From the NCBI RefSeq assembly GCF_037023755.1, contig NZ_CP146100.1, forward strand, positions 6,226,001-6,290,000: 64,000 nt of DNA, in the 5' to 3' direction. Both the position numbers and the translations under genes were made by a program. The notes under the pieces were generated by a model that was not told the DNA's origin, searched no databases, and saw only the letters and a list, made by a program, of their open reading frames with translations. The DNA is from Saccharopolyspora sp. SCSIO 74807. Its GTDB lineage: Bacteria; Actinomycetota; Actinomycetes; Mycobacteriales; Pseudonocardiaceae. The number at the start of each line of letters is the position of its first letter. Positions within the stretch are counted from its first letter, which is position 1. Shown one piece after another: positions 33,710-43,533 of this stretch.

Positions 33710-35794
33710 ATGCCGTCCGCGCCCTCGTTTCCCCGCCACAGCGCGCGCACCCAGGGCTTCACCCTCGGCGTGCCGCGGAACTTCACCGTCACCGCAGGTG
33801 GCGAGTCCGTGCTGTTCCTCCGTTCCAACAGCGGCACCGACCGCAGCAACGCGCTCTGGGTCTGGGATGCCGCGAGCGGGACCGAGCGGGTGCTCGCGGA
33901 CCCGGCGAAGCTGCTCACCGACGACTCGGTGTCCCCCGAAGAACAGGCCAGGCGGGAGCGTTCCCGGGAGCGGGCGACCGGCATCACCGGTTACGCGACC
34001 GATCGGGACGGCCGGTGCGTGGCGTTCACGCTGTCCGGCCGGCTGTTCCACACCGACCTGAGCACCGGTGAGGTGCGCGAACTTCCCGCCGAACAACCGG
34101 TGGCCGATCCGCGCCCGGACCCGCGCGGCCGGTTCATCGCCTACCTCTGCGACAGGTCGCTGCGGGTGATCGGCGTGGACGGGGAAGGCGACCGGGCGCT
34201 GGCCGAGCCGGAGAGCGAGACCGTCAGCTGGGGCGCGGCCGAGTTCATCGCAGCCGAGGAAATGGACCGCCACCGCGGCTACTGGTGGTCCCCGGAGGGC
34301 ACCGCGGTGCTCGCTGCGCACGTGGACGAAAACCCGGTGCAGCACTGGTACCTCGCCGACCCGGCGGAGCCTGCCAAGCAGCCCACGAGGCTGCGCTACC
34401 CGGCAGCGGGCACCTCGAACGCCGAGGTGGCGCTGGCCGTGCTGAGCCTGGAATCCGGCGCCGTCGACGTCGACTGGGATCGGGAATCGTTCCCGTACCT
34501 GGCGACCGCGCACTGGAGTCCGCACGGACCCCCGCTGATCACCGTGCAAAGCCGCGATCAGCGTGTGCAATCAGTGCTGGCGATCGATCCGGCCAGCGGC
34601 CGGACCCGGGAAGTGCACCGCGACCTCGACGAGCACTGGGTCGACATCAAACCGGGTTCGCCCGCCTGGCACCCCGACGGCCGTGTCGTACGGATCGCCC
34701 CGCAGGACGGCGCGTACCGGCTCTTCGTCGGCGACGACCCGTGGACACCGGCGTCGCTGCAGGTCCGGTCGGTGCTCGACATCGACGAAGACGTGCTGGT
34801 GACGACCTCCGGGCAGGACCCGGCCGAAATCCACGTGTACCGCTGCACCGAAGGCGGGGCCGAACGCATCAGCACCGAGCCGGGCGTGCATTCGGCCAGC
34901 CGCGCCGGGAACGTGCTGGTGCTCGCCTCGGCCGGGTTGGATCGGCCGCACACCTCGTTCCGGGTGAGCGACCGGCAGCGGCGGCTCGGCGAAATCGGCT
35001 CATACCCGGAAACACCCGCGGTCGTGCCGAACGTCGAACTGCTGCGGCTGGGCGAACGCGACCTGCGCACAGCGCTGCTGCTGCCGCACGACCACAGCGC
35101 CGACCAAGGACCGCTGCCGGTGCTGCTCGACCCCTACGGCGGCCCGCACGCGCAACGCGTTCTCGCGCGCCGGCAGGGATTCCTGACTTCGCAGTGGTTC
35201 GCCGACCAGGGCTACGCCGTGGTCGTCACCGACGGGCGCGGGATGGCGGGCCGCGGCCCGGCCTGGGACCGCGCGATCAGCTCCGACCTGGCGAGCCCAC
35301 CGCTGCAGGACCAGGTGGACGCGTTGCAGGCGCTCGGCGAGCAACGCGGCGAACTGGACTTGAGCCGGGTCGCGATCCGCGGCTGGTCCTTCGGCGGTTA
35401 CCTTGCCGCGCTGGCGGTGCTTCGCCGGCCGGACGTGTTCCACGCGGCGATCGCGGGCGCGCCGGTGGTGGACTGGCGGCTCTACGACACGTTCTACACC
35501 GAGCGCTACCTCGGCCACCCGGACAGCGAGCCGGAAAACTACGAGGCGAGTTCGTTGCTCTCGGACGCGGCGAACCTGCAACGCCCGCTGCTGCTGGTGC
35601 ACGGCACCGTCGACGACAACGTGTTCCCGGCACATTCGCTGCGGCTCTCAGCAGCGTTGACCGCGGCGGGACGGCCGCACACGATGCTGCCGCTGCCGGG
35701 GGTGAGCCACATGCCCACCGACGAGACGACCTCGGAGAATCTGCTGCTGTTGCAGGTCGAATTCCTGCGCCGGACGCTCGGTGCCGGTTCATGA
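33710..35794 (+). CDS. S9 family serine peptidase, dipeptidyl peptidase IV-like
   Basis: This 694-residue cytosolic-looking peptidase has an N-terminal beta-propeller (about residues 30-450) containing the double-Glu substrate anchor in AAEEMDRHRGYWWSPEG. The C-terminal alpha/beta hydrolase domain has catalytic Ser560 in RGWSFGGY, Asp635 in HGTVDDNVF and His667 in GVSHMP. The Glu pair is typical of DPP IV-like exo-dipeptidases and not of oligopeptidase B. There is no signal peptide. The ATG at 33710 has AAGGTG five bases upstream; the longer open frame lacks homology. It is transcribed alone between the glycosidase and the two-component system. Confidence 0.92.
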   Translation: MPSAPSFPRHSARTQGFTLGVPRNFTVTAGGESVLFLRSNSGTDRSNALWVWDAASGTERVLADPAKLLTDDSVSPEEQARRERSRERATGITGYATDRDGRCVAFTLSGRLFHTDLSTGEVRELPAEQPVADPRPDPRGRFIAYLCDRSLRVIGVDGEGDRALAEPESETVSWGAAEFIAAEEMDRHRGYWWSPEGTAVLAAHVDENPVQHWYLADPAEPAKQPTRLRYPAAGTSNAEVALAVLSLESGAVDVDWDRESFPYLATAHWSPHGPPLITVQSRDQRVQSVLAIDPASGRTREVHRDLDEHWVDIKPGSPAWHPDGRVVRIAPQDGAYRLFVGDDPWTPASLQVRSVLDIDEDVLVTTSGQDPAEIHVYRCTEGGAERISTEPGVHSASRAGNVLVLASAGLDRPHTSFRVSDRQRRLGEIGSYPETPAVVPNVELLRLGERDLRTALLLPHDHSADQGPLPVLLDPYGGPHAQRVLARRQGFLTSQWFADQGYAVVVTDGRGMAGRGPAWDRAISSDLASPPLQDQVDALQALGEQRGELDLSRVAIRGWSFGGYLAALAVLRRPDVFHAAIAGAPVVDWRLYDTFYTERYLGHPDSEPENYEASSLLSDAANLQRPLLLVHGTVDDNVFPAHSLRLSAALTAAGRPHTMLPLPGVSHMPTDETTSENLLLLQVEFLRRTLGAGS

Positions 35795-35861
35795 GCGCGA
35801 AACTCGCGGCGTGCGAACCGGCGCCGCCGTGGGTTCGTCGCCGACTCGGCTGCGCGCGTGA

Positions 35862-36971
35862 TCAGCCGGGCGGCTCGAGCGGCAACGCGGCCAGCAGCGT
35901 GAACCCGCCTTCCGCAGTGGGTGCCGCCTCCACCCGGCCGCCGAGCATCCGAACCCGCTCCGACAACCCCTCCAGACCGGCACCGCTACCCATGTCGGCC
36001 ACATTTCCGGTCTGCGGCGGGGACTCCGGGGCGTCGTTGCGCACCTCCGCGCGGACCATCCCGTCCGCGCGGCTCAACCGCACGGCGACCCGGGAACCGG
36101 GCGCGTGCTTCGAGACGTTCGTCAACGCCTCCTGCACGACCCGGTACAACGCCCGGTCGACCCCGGAAGGCAGCGGCAGCCCGGATTCCATTTCGTCGGA
36201 CAGCTCCGCGCGGATGCCGGTTGCGCGCGCCTGTTCCACGAGCTCGGGAATGGCCTGCACGCTCACCGCCGCCCGGTGGCCGGACGCCAAACCCAGGGTC
36301 GTGCGCATCTCGCCCAACGCTTCCTTCGCCATGCCGCGCAACCGGTTCGCCGAATCCCGCACCTCGGCGTCCTCGCTCACGGTGGCCAACGCGGCGGCCT
36401 CCACCCCGATCAACGTGACGTGATGACCGACCGAGTCGTGGATCTCCCGCGCGATGTGGGCACGTTCCTCCGCGCGAGCGGTCTCGGCCTTCGCGTACGA
36501 CTCCGCCTCGGTCGCCTCCCGCAGCCGCAGCAGACTCGCGGTCAACTGCTGCCGGGTGGCGATCAACGTGCCGATGATGATCGGGCCGCTGGCTGCCAGC
36601 AGTACGAAAGCCAGCGTGAGCAGCAGGTTCGGCAGCGCCAGCGACTCGCGCAGCAGCACCGGCACCACCGCCACCACGGTCACCAGCAACACCCAGCCCG
36701 CCAGCCAAGGCGAACCGGACCGGGCACGGCCGAGCCGGAACAACGCCACCACCGTCGGCGGCCACCCCAACCCACCGGCCATCGCAGGCAGGCACAGCAA
36801 CACGGCCAGCCGCGGCCACCAGCGCCGCAGCACCAGCGCGGCACTGGCGATCAATGCGGACAGGAGCGAAAACCACGAATCCGTCTCCGCGAGCAGCACC
36901 GCCGCGCCAGGCACCAGCACCGCGAGCACGTCCAGCACCACCGGCCGGACACGTGCCAGCGCGCACCTCAA
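35862..36971 (-). CDS. sensor histidine kinase (HisKA_3 / NarL-type)
   Basis: This 369-residue membrane sensor has four to six N-terminal helices (residues 8-150) and a coiled-coil linker. The dimerisation/phosphoacceptor region contains AREIHDSVGHHVTLIGV with the His near residue 180, and the C-terminal HATPase domain (YRVVQEALTNVSKHAPG; GAGLEGLSERVRMLGG) follows. No extracytoplasmic sensor domain is present, so it senses within the membrane. It starts at TTG 36971, which overlaps the response regulator stop (TTGA), so the two are translated as a pair. The signal is unknown. Confidence 0.88.
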   Translation of the reverse strand: MRCALARVRPVVLDVLAVLVPGAAVLLAETDSWFSLLSALIASAALVLRRWWPRLAVLLCLPAMAGGLGWPPTVVALFRLGRARSGSPWLAGWVLLVTVVAVVPVLLRESLALPNLLLTLAFVLLAASGPIIIGTLIATRQQLTASLLRLREATEAESYAKAETARAEERAHIAREIHDSVGHHVTLIGVEAAALATVSEDAEVRDSANRLRGMAKEALGEMRTTLGLASGHRAAVSVQAIPELVEQARATGIRAELSDEMESGLPLPSGVDRALYRVVQEALTNVSKHAPGSRVAVRLSRADGMVRAEVRNDAPESPPQTGNVADMGSGAGLEGLSERVRMLGGRVEAAPTAEGGFTLLAALPLEPPG

Positions 36972-37633
36972 CGGCGCTCGCCCTCACCTGGCCCGGCCAC
37001 GCGCTGCGCGATCAAAGCGGCCTGCACCCGGTTCTCCGCGCCCAACTTGCTCAGCACCGTCGAGACGTAGCTCTTCACCGTCGCCTCGGTCAGCCCGAGC
37101 TGATCACCGATGTGCGCATTGGAACGCCCGTCCCCCAACAATTCCAGCACCTGCCGCTCCCGCGCCGACAGACCGCGCACCAACCGGACTTCCTGCGCGG
37201 TGTCGCTGAGCGTGCGGAACTTCGGCAGCAACCGCGCCGCGATCCGCGGATCCAGCACCGCGCCACCGCTGGCCAAGTCCTGCACCGCACGCACCAGCGC
37301 CGCCGGCTCGGCATCTTTGAGCAGGAATCCGTGCGCACCCAACCGGAGCGCCTCGGCAACGTAGTCGTCCAGATCGAACGTGGTCAGCACCGCCGACACC
37401 GGCGGCCGCGGCACCGCGCGTAACTCGCTCAGCGCCGCGAGCCCGTCCTTGACCGGCATCTGCACGTCGACCAGCACCACGTCCGGCTGGTGCGTGCGCA
37501 CCGCCGCCACCAGTTCATCGCCGTCTCCGGCCTCACCGACCACGCGGATCGCGCCGTCGTGTTCCAGCAGTACCCGGAGGCCGCGCCGCAGCATCGCTTC
37601 GTCATCGGCAAGCACCAACCGAATCGGCCGCAC
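36968..37633 (-). CDS. NarL/LuxR-family response regulator
   Basis: This is a regulator of about 221 residues. Its receiver domain (IRLVLADDEAMLRRGLRVLL, phosphoacceptor Asp in VVLVDVQMP, Lys in GFLLKDAEP) is joined to a LuxR helix-turn-helix (LSARERQVLELLGDGRSNAHIG, then TEATVKSYVSTVLSKLG). I prefer the GTG at 37633, which has GGGGGGAG eight bases upstream and begins at the receiver domain. A GTG at 37666 with GGAGG upstream is also possible. It partners the HisKA_3 kinase encoded immediately downstream with a TTGA overlap. Confidence 0.9.
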   Translation of the reverse strand: MRPIRLVLADDEAMLRRGLRVLLEHDGAIRVVGEAGDGDELVAAVRTHQPDVVLVDVQMPVKDGLAALSELRAVPRPPVSAVLTTFDLDDYVAEALRLGAHGFLLKDAEPAALVRAVQDLASGGAVLDPRIAARLLPKFRTLSDTAQEVRLVRGLSARERQVLELLGDGRSNAHIGDQLGLTEATVKSYVSTVLSKLGAENRVQAALIAQRVAGPGEGERR

Positions 37634-37755
37634 CGCAGAGCTCCCCCCAGCGGGATCTGCTCGCACCCTGAGTCACCTCCCCTGCTCCGAGGGCTAGGGG
37701 CAGGCTATCGGCAAGGTCATCTTCGGCTGCGTGCAGTACCCGCCAGTTCGCCCGA

Positions 37756-39225
37756 TCAGCGGCGTCCGCTGCGCCGGTCGTCCTTGCGCTCGCGGACCCG
37801 AACGGAGATCCGCACCGGGCTGCCGGTGAACCCGAACGTCTCCCGGAACTTGCGTTCCAGGAACCGCCGGTAACCGGCCTCCAGGAATCCCGTCGTGAAA
37901 AGCACGAGCGTCGGCGGACGCGGGTGCGCCTGCGTCGCGAACATGATCTTCGGCTGCTTGCCGCCGCGCACCGGCGGCGGCTTCGCCGCCACCAGGTCCG
38001 ACAACCACGAATTGAGCTGGCCGGTGGGAACGCGGGTGTCCCAGGACTGCAACGCGGTGCGCAGCGCGGGCGCCAGCTTGGCCACCGAACGCCCGGTCTC
38101 CGCCGAGACGTTGACCCGCTCGGCCCAGCGGGCCCGGTTCATCTCGCGGTCGAACTCCTTGTCCAGCCGCCGCCTGCGGTCGGCATCGACCAGATCCCAC
38201 TTGTTGCAGGCCAGCACCAGCGCCCGGCCGGACTCGATGACGGTGCCGATCACTCGCAGGTCCTGCTCGGTCACCGGCTCGGACGCGTCGATCAGCACGA
38301 TCGCCACCTCCGCCGCCTCGATCGCCGACTTCGTGCGCAGCGAGGCGTAGTACTCGGTGCCGCTGGCGGTGCGGACCCGCTTGCGCAGGCCCGCGGTGTC
38401 GACGAACCGCCACACCTCGCCGTCCAGCTCGACCATCGAGTCCACCGGGTCGACCGTGGTGCCCGCGACCTCGTCCACCACCGCGCGCTGCTGGCCGGTC
38501 AGCCGGTTGAGCAGGCTCGACTTGCCCACGTTCGGCTTGCCGATCAGCGCCACCCGGCGCGGACCGCCCGCCACGGCGAACTGCTCGTGCGGCACGTCCG
38601 GGAAAACGTCCAGGATCTCGTCGAGCAGGTCACCCGAACCGCGCCCGTGCAGGCCGCTGACCGGGTGCGGCTCACCCAGTCCCAACGACCACAACGCGGC
38701 CGCGTCGGCGTTGCCGCGCGCGTCGTCGACCTTGTTCGCGGCCACCAGCACCGGTCGTTTCGACCTGCGCAGCACCCGCGCCGCGGCCTCCTCGGTGGCG
38801 GTAGCGCCGACCTTGGCGTCCACCACCAGCAACACCGCGTCCGCCGTGGACATCGCCATCTCGGCCTGGTTCGCCACGGCCGCCTGCAAGCCCTTCGCGC
38901 TCGGCTCCCAGCCACCGGTGTCGACCACGGTGAAGCGTCTGCCGTTCCACAGCGCGTCGTAGGCCACCCGGTCCCTGGTCACGCCCGGGGTGTCCTGCAC
39001 GACCGCCTCGCGGCGCCCCAACAGGCGGTTGACCAGCGTCGATTTGCCCACGTTCGGGCGCCCGACCACCGCCAGCACCGGCTGCGGCCCGCCTTCGGCG
39101 GAATCCTCGTCGTCCTCGACGCCATCGAACTCGTGCCATTCCGACTCGTCCGACCAGGTGCCGTCCAGGCCACCGTCGAGCGGCGCGCCCAGGTCGTCCG
39201 GGCCGCCCACCGACTCCTCGGTCAC
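37756..39225 (-). CDS. der: ribosome biogenesis GTPase Der (EngA)
   Basis: This 489-residue double GTPase assembles the 50S subunit. The first G domain has [23 protein letters not shown] and ANKVDD. The second has [23 protein letters not shown] and CNKWDL. A C-terminal KH-like domain ends the protein. About 45 acidic residues precede the first G domain, as in other actinobacterial Der proteins. The GTG at 39225 overlaps the plsC stop (GTGA). The cmk-plsC-der order is a standard actinobacterial housekeeping string. Confidence 0.97.
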   Translation of the reverse strand: MTEESVGGPDDLGAPLDGGLDGTWSDESEWHEFDGVEDDEDSAEGGPQPVLAVVGRPNVGKSTLVNRLLGRREAVVQDTPGVTRDRVAYDALWNGRRFTVVDTGGWEPSAKGLQAAVANQAEMAMSTADAVLLVVDAKVGATATEEAAARVLRRSKRPVLVAANKVDDARGNADAAALWSLGLGEPHPVSGLHGRGSGDLLDEILDVFPDVPHEQFAVAGGPRRVALIGKPNVGKSSLLNRLTGQQRAVVDEVAGTTVDPVDSMVELDGEVWRFVDTAGLRKRVRTASGTEYYASLRTKSAIEAAEVAIVLIDASEPVTEQDLRVIGTVIESGRALVLACNKWDLVDADRRRRLDKEFDREMNRARWAERVNVSAETGRSVAKLAPALRTALQSWDTRVPTGQLNSWLSDLVAAKPPPVRGGKQPKIMFATQAHPRPPTLVLFTTGFLEAGYRRFLERKFRETFGFTGSPVRISVRVRERKDDRRSGRR

Positions 39226-39896
39226 GCTCGCATCCCTCTCGCATCGTCTTCGGGGGCATCGGAGATCAACCGGTCCAACTCGGCGATCAACCCGACCAGT
39301 TCAGCGCGGACTTGATCGGTCGCGGCCGTCAACCCGGCGCGCCCCTTCGCCGCCGGCAGCGCCACCGGCTCGCCGAACAGCACGTCCACCCTGGGTAGCA
39401 GCCTACGGCCCCGGCCTTCGGGTCGGCGCGTGCCCCGGCACGCAACCGGCAGCACCTGCGCGCCAGAGGTCCGCGCCAGCCACGCCGCGCCGTGCTGCGC
39501 GTTGGACATGTCGCCGTCCCCGCGCGTTCCTTCCGGGAACACCCCGACCAGGCCGCCGGACCGCAACACCCGGACCGCGGCCAGCAGCGGAGTGCGGTCC
39601 GGCTCGCCCCGGCGCACCGGGATCTGCCCGATCCGGCGCAGGAACCAGCCCAAGGCACCGCGGAACAACTCAGTCTTGATCAAGAACGCCGCGTTGCGCG
39701 GCAACATTCCGTACAGCAGCGGGCCGTCCACCAGCGAACTGTGGTTGGCCACCAGCACCAGCGGGCCGGTGCGCGGAATGCGCTCCGCGTGGTGGATCCG
39801 CACCCGGTAAGGCAGGCGCACCACGGTGGTGGCGATGAGCCGACCGACCCGGGCCAGCTTCGACGAGGACCCCTCGGGCAGGTCGATCGCGCTCAA
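39222..39896 (-). CDS. plsC: 1-acylglycerol-3-phosphate O-acyltransferase family (PlsC)
   Basis: This 224-residue membrane-associated acyltransferase of phospholipid synthesis has the HX4D box NHSSLVD, the glycerophosphate-binding [10 protein letters not shown] and a C-terminal LPVACRGT. It starts at TTG 39896, overlapping the cmk stop as TTGA, with GGAGGGAG five bases upstream. This start is better supported than the upstream open frame. It is sandwiched between cmk and der with four-base overlaps on both sides, so the three proteins are translated as a unit. Confidence 0.93.
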   Translation of the reverse strand: MSAIDLPEGSSSKLARVGRLIATTVVRLPYRVRIHHAERIPRTGPLVLVANHSSLVDGPLLYGMLPRNAAFLIKTELFRGALGWFLRRIGQIPVRRGEPDRTPLLAAVRVLRSGGLVGVFPEGTRGDGDMSNAQHGAAWLARTSGAQVLPVACRGTRRPEGRGRRLLPRVDVLFGEPVALPAAKGRAGLTAATDQVRAELVGLIAELDRLISDAPEDDARGMRA

Positions 39897-40615
39897 CGTG
39901 CTCCCTCCGCGCTTGCGAACAATCCGCGGCTTTCCACCATCTTCCACAGCTGCTCCAGCACACCGGCCACGTCGAGCTGGGTGGTGTCCAGCTCCACCGC
40001 GTCCTGCGCGATCCGCAGCGGCGAAACCGCACGTCCGGAGTCCAGCGCGTCCCGCCTGCTGACGTCCTCGTGCGCGCGGCCCACGTCGGATTCCCGCCCG
40101 GCTTCCCGGTCCTGCGTGCTGCGGCGCATCGCGCGGGCCTGCGACGACGCGGTCAGGTACACCTTCAGCCCGGCGTCCGGAGCCACCACCGTGCCGATGT
40201 CGCGGCCCTCCACGACCACGCCCCCGGGACGGGCGAGCGCCTCGCGGATCAGCCGCCGCTGCTCGTCCACCAGCAGCTCGCGCACGGCCGGGACCGCCGA
40301 AACCGCGGAAACCGCGCCGGTCACCTCCGGCCCGCGGATCTCCTCGCCGACGTCCTCGGCATCCAGCGCCACACCCGGGCGCAGCGGATCGGTCCCCATC
40401 ACCGGCACCGCGCTCGCCGCGACACCCGCGACGGCCTCCGCGTCACCGATCACCACTCCGGCCCGTAGCACCGCCAGCGTGACCGCCCGGTACATCGCCC
40501 CGGTGTCGAGGTACGACGCCGACAGCGCCGAAGCCAGCTTCCGGGCCACCGTGGATTTCCCGGTGCCCGAGGGGCCGTCGAGGGCCACCACCCCTCGAAG
40601 CTCGGCGTGTGCCAC
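39893..40615 (-). CDS. cmk: cytidylate kinase
   Basis: This 240-residue kinase phosphorylates CMP/dCMP. The Walker A segment is GPSGTGKSTVARKLA, followed by YLDTGAMYRAVT, the CMP-binding insert, and VVEGRDIGTVVAPDA with the conserved Arg-Asp. The C-terminal LID (RRDALDSGRAVSPL) is intact. The GTG at 40615 follows AGGAGGAG. In relatives the gene normally follows scpB and rluB directly. Here a K+/H+ antiporter pair on the other strand separates them. Confidence 0.96.
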   Translation of the reverse strand: MAHAELRGVVALDGPSGTGKSTVARKLASALSASYLDTGAMYRAVTLAVLRAGVVIGDAEAVAGVAASAVPVMGTDPLRPGVALDAEDVGEEIRGPEVTGAVSAVSAVPAVRELLVDEQRRLIREALARPGGVVVEGRDIGTVVAPDAGLKVYLTASSQARAMRRSTQDREAGRESDVGRAHEDVSRRDALDSGRAVSPLRIAQDAVELDTTQLDVAGVLEQLWKMVESRGLFASAEGAR

Positions 40616-40799
40616 GTCGAGTCTCCTCCTTCGTCGTCACCGGCCCAACGCCGGATCAACCACTCATTGTGCCTGGCCCGCCCCAGCGGAACCCAATCGC
40701 GTCCGCCCCGGCACCACCCGGTCACCAACGGCGCGTGCGTTCCTTGTGCGCCGCACCGGGACACCCGAACGAGCTGACAGGTGTACTACCCTTTCGTTC

Positions 40800-41282
40800 G
40801 TGGACGTCACAGTGACCCCGCTGCCGGGACTCGGGAGCCAACAGGACTTCGTCACCCGTTCCGGGCACCGGATCGGGGTGATCACTTACCGTGACGGGCG
40901 CTACGAGCTGATCGTCTCCGGCCACGACGACCCGGACAAGGTCGCCGCTTCGGCCGGGCTGACCTCGGAGGAGACCAACACGCTGGCGAACCTGCTGGGT
41001 GCGCCGCAACTGGTCGCGCAACTGACCGAGCAGCAACGCGAAGTCACCGGGATCAGCACGTGGCAGCTTCCGGTCGTCGAGGGCTCTCCCTACGACGGCC
41101 GCCCCCTCGGCGACACCGAGATGCGCACCCGCACCTCGGCGTCGATCGTCGCCGTCGTCCGCGGCGGAACCGTGCACCCGTCGCCACGCCCGGACTTCCT
41201 CTTCGATTCCGGCGACCTGGTGGTCGTCGTCGGCACCGCCGACGGTCTGCGCGCCGCAGGCGACATTCTCGAGCGCGGCTAG
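40800..41282 (+). CDS. TrkA-C (RCK_C) regulatory subunit of a cation antiporter, KhtT-like
   Basis: This 160-residue cytosolic protein has an N-terminal small domain (residues 1-75) and a C-terminal TrkA-C domain. That domain contains TRTSASIVAVVRGG, PDFLFDSGDLVVVVGT and a final GDILERG. This is the KhtT arrangement, in which the TrkA-C domain binds cytosolic ligands (c-di-AMP in Bacillus) and gates the antiporter KhtU. The GTG at 40800 is set by homology; a ribosome binding site is weak. The transporter gene follows on the same strand after 174 bases. Confidence 0.85.
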   Translation: MDVTVTPLPGLGSQQDFVTRSGHRIGVITYRDGRYELIVSGHDDPDKVAASAGLTSEETNTLANLLGAPQLVAQLTEQQREVTGISTWQLPVVEGSPYDGRPLGDTEMRTRTSASIVAVVRGGTVHPSPRPDFLFDSGDLVVVVGTADGLRAAGDILERG

Positions 41283-41456
41283 CCGGCACCCGCTCGAGGA
41301 GCGGCTCGGCGCAGCCCGCAGGCGGGATCAGCGCAACTGCAAAGAGGGAAACGAGGTCGTCCGCAACGGCCGGGGACGCGGTCCCCGGGCGGGTAGCCCC
41401 GTGCGCCGCGCGAGGGACAACTCAGGCAGGCACTCGGACAGGCGAGAGGAAACACG
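41283..41456 (+). other. 174-base structured leader between the antiporter subunits
   Basis: The gap is GC-rich and contains an 8-bp perfect hairpin CCGGGGAC/GTCCCCGG (41370-41388) with a 3-base loop, a run GAGGGAAACGAGG just before it, and CTCAGGC with GGACAGG near the end. Such a long gap between two subunits of one transporter is unusual. I cannot match it to a riboswitch family. Confidence 0.3.
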
Positions 41457-42629
41457 GTGCACGACACGGCGATCTCCCTCATCGAATTGGGAGCGGTGTT
41501 CTTCGGTCTCGGCATACTCGGCCGCCTCGCCTGGAAAATCGGAATCTCACCGATCCCGCTGTATCTCATCGGCGGTATCGCGTTCGGCGAAGGCGGCGTC
41601 ATCCCGCTGCACGGGATCGAGCCGTTCACCCACCTCGCGTCCGAAATCGGCGTCGTCCTGCTGCTGCTCCTGTTAGGTCTGGAGTACTCGGCGAGTGAGC
41701 TGGTCACCGGCCTGCGACGGTCCTGGATGGCGGGCCTGGTCGACATCGTGCTCAACGCCGCGCCCGGGGCGCTGGTGGCCTGGGCGCTGGGCTGGGGCCC
41801 GATCGGCGCGTTGACGATGGCAGGCGTCACCTACATCTCCTCGTCCGGGATCGTGGCCAAGGTCCTCGGCGACCTCGGCAGGCTCGGTAACCGGGAAACG
41901 CCGGTGGTGCTGTCCATGCTGGTCTTCGAGGACCTCGCGATGGCGCTGTACCTGCCGATCCTCACCGCGGTGCTCGGCGGGGTGAGCCTCCTGGGCGGGC
42001 TGACCGCGGTCGGCATTTCGCTGATCGTGATCTCGGTGGTGCTGGTGGTGGCGCTGAAGTTCGGCCGCTACGTCTCCGCGCTGGTCGACAGCCCCGATCC
42101 GGAAGTGTTCCTGCTGCGGTTGCTGGGCGCGGCACTGCTGGTCGCCGGCATCGCCTCGGAGCTGCAAGTCTCCGCCGCCGTCGGGTCGTTCCTGCTGGGC
42201 ATCGCGATCTCCGGGTCTACCGCGCAGAACGCGACACGGATGCTGGAGCCGCTGCGCGATCTGTTCGCCGCGGTGTTCTTCGTGGTGTTCGGGCTCAACA
42301 CGAACCCGGCGCAGATCCCGCCGGTGCTCGGTTACGCGCTGCTGCTCGCGGTGGTCACGGCAGCCACCAAGGTCGCCACCGGTTGGTTCGCGGCCCGTTC
42401 GCAAGGCATCCGGAAGCTGGGCCGCGCCCGGGCCGGGGCCGCGCTGGTGGCGCGCGGCGAGTTCTCGATCGTGATCGCGGGCTTGGCCGTCGCCGAGGGC
42501 ATCAACGGTCAACTGGCCGCGCTGTCCACCGCGTACGTGCTGCTCATGGCGATCCTCGGACCGGTAGCGGCGCGGTACGTCGAGCCGGTGGCAAGGCTTT
42601 TCGTGGGACGTCGCACCGTCAAGGCATGA
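41457..42629 (+). CDS. CPA2-family cation:proton antiporter, KhtU-like
   Basis: This 390-residue membrane antiporter has eleven to thirteen helices. Typical Na_H_Exchanger features are LLLLLGLEYSASEL in helix 3, SSSGIVAKVLGDLGRLG in the broken helix 4, and the ion-binding region ASELQVSAAVGSFLLGIAISGS. The GTG at 41457 follows GAGAGGAA. With the upstream TrkA-C protein it should form a two-part K+(Na+)/H+ antiporter that exports K+ under alkaline, osmotic or c-di-AMP signals, as KhtTU does. The pair sits on the plus strand between rluB and cmk, both minus. Confidence 0.9.
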   Translation: MHDTAISLIELGAVFFGLGILGRLAWKIGISPIPLYLIGGIAFGEGGVIPLHGIEPFTHLASEIGVVLLLLLLGLEYSASELVTGLRRSWMAGLVDIVLNAAPGALVAWALGWGPIGALTMAGVTYISSSGIVAKVLGDLGRLGNRETPVVLSMLVFEDLAMALYLPILTAVLGGVSLLGGLTAVGISLIVISVVLVVALKFGRYVSALVDSPDPEVFLLRLLGAALLVAGIASELQVSAAVGSFLLGIAISGSTAQNATRMLEPLRDLFAAVFFVVFGLNTNPAQIPPVLGYALLLAVVTAATKVATGWFAARSQGIRKLGRARAGAALVARGEFSIVIAGLAVAEGINGQLAALSTAYVLLMAILGPVAARYVEPVARLFVGRRTVKA

Positions 42630-42718
42630 TGCCTCCGAGCTTCTTCTGCAAAGTTGCGCTTCGGGGTTAATTTCGCTCGACACTGAAAAAATTACGGTCG
42701 TCGATGAATCCGGGCGGC

Positions 42719-42749
42719 AAAAAGCCCGTGGGTTCGCGAACCCACGGGC
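42719..42749 (-). terminator. terminator of the scp-rluB operon
   Basis: GCCCGTGGGTTC and GAACCCACGGGC form a perfect 12-bp stem with a GC dinucleotide loop. On the minus strand it is followed by five T residues. It begins 14 bases after the rluB stop and may also end the antiporter transcript from the other side. Confidence 0.9.
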
Positions 42750-42762
42750 GACCGCGGCAAGA

Positions 42763-43533
42763 TCACATGTCGACGGCCCGGTAGAGCGAACCGACCTCCT
42801 TGCGGTCCAGCTTCCGGATCGCGCCGGGCCGCTCGTTGTTCAACCGGACCTCCCCGATCGCGGTCCGCACCAGCCGCTTCACCGGGTGCCCCACCTGCTC
42901 CAACAAGCGGCGCACGACGTGCTTGCGGCCCTCGTGCAGCGTGATCTGCACCAGCGCGCGCGGGCCGGTGACGTCGAGCAACCGGAACCCGTCGACCTTC
43001 ACCGGCCCGTCATCGAGCTGAACGCCCGACTTCAGCCGCCGCCCGAGATCCTTCGGGATCGGCCCCGGCACATCCGCCACATAGGTCTTGAGCACCTCGT
43101 ACGAAGGGTGCATGAGCCGGTGCGCGAGCTCGCCGTCGTTGGTGATCAGCAGCAACCCCTCGGTGTCCACGTCCAGCCTGCCGACGTGGAACAGCTTGCC
43201 GTCCCGCTCCCGCAGGTAGTCGCCGATGCACGGGCGGTCCTGATCGTCGGACATCGTGCAAAGGATGCCCCGCGGCTTGTTCAGCAGCAGGTACTGCACG
43301 TCCTCGTTGATGTTCACGCGGGTGCCGTCCACGTGGATCACCGAGTTCTCCGGATCGACCCGGCGGCCCAGTTCGGTCACGGGCTCGCCGTCGACCTCGA
43401 TGCGCCCCTCGGTGATCATGTTCTCCGCCGCCCGGCGGGAGGCGACCCCGGCCCTGGACAGCACCTTCTGCAACCGGACACCTTCCGGCTTCGACTCCGC
43501 ACCGGACGTGGTCGGGGCACGGTGTTCAGACAT
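42763..43533 (-). CDS. rluB: 23S rRNA pseudouridine synthase, RluB/RsuA family
   Basis: This 256-residue enzyme isomerises uridine in rRNA. Residues 19-75 are an S4 RNA-binding domain (VRLQKVLSRAGVASRR). The catalytic domain has the key Asp in HVGRLDVDTEGLLL and the C-terminal ITLHEGRKHVVRRLLEQVGHPVKRL. The ATG at 43533 overlaps the scpB end by 8 bases. It is the last gene of the xerD-parA-scpA-scpB-rluB string and is followed by a perfect terminator. RluB is the usual choice among paralogues in this context. Confidence 0.94.
   Translation of the reverse strand: MSEHRAPTTSGAESKPEGVRLQKVLSRAGVASRRAAENMITEGRIEVDGEPVTELGRRVDPENSVIHVDGTRVNINEDVQYLLLNKPRGILCTMSDDQDRPCIGDYLRERDGKLFHVGRLDVDTEGLLLITNDGELAHRLMHPSYEVLKTYVADVPGPIPKDLGRRLKSGVQLDDGPVKVDGFRLLDVTGPRALVQITLHEGRKHVVRRLLEQVGHPVKRLVRTAIGEVRLNNERPGAIRKLDRKEVGSLYRAVDM

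Noticed and set aside
41283..41456. A glycine- or c-di-AMP-type riboswitch in the antiporter gap
   Set aside because: CTCAGGC and GGACAG resemble pieces of the glycine switch, but the 5' half and the GAAGGAGCAA core are missing, and no ydaO core is present.
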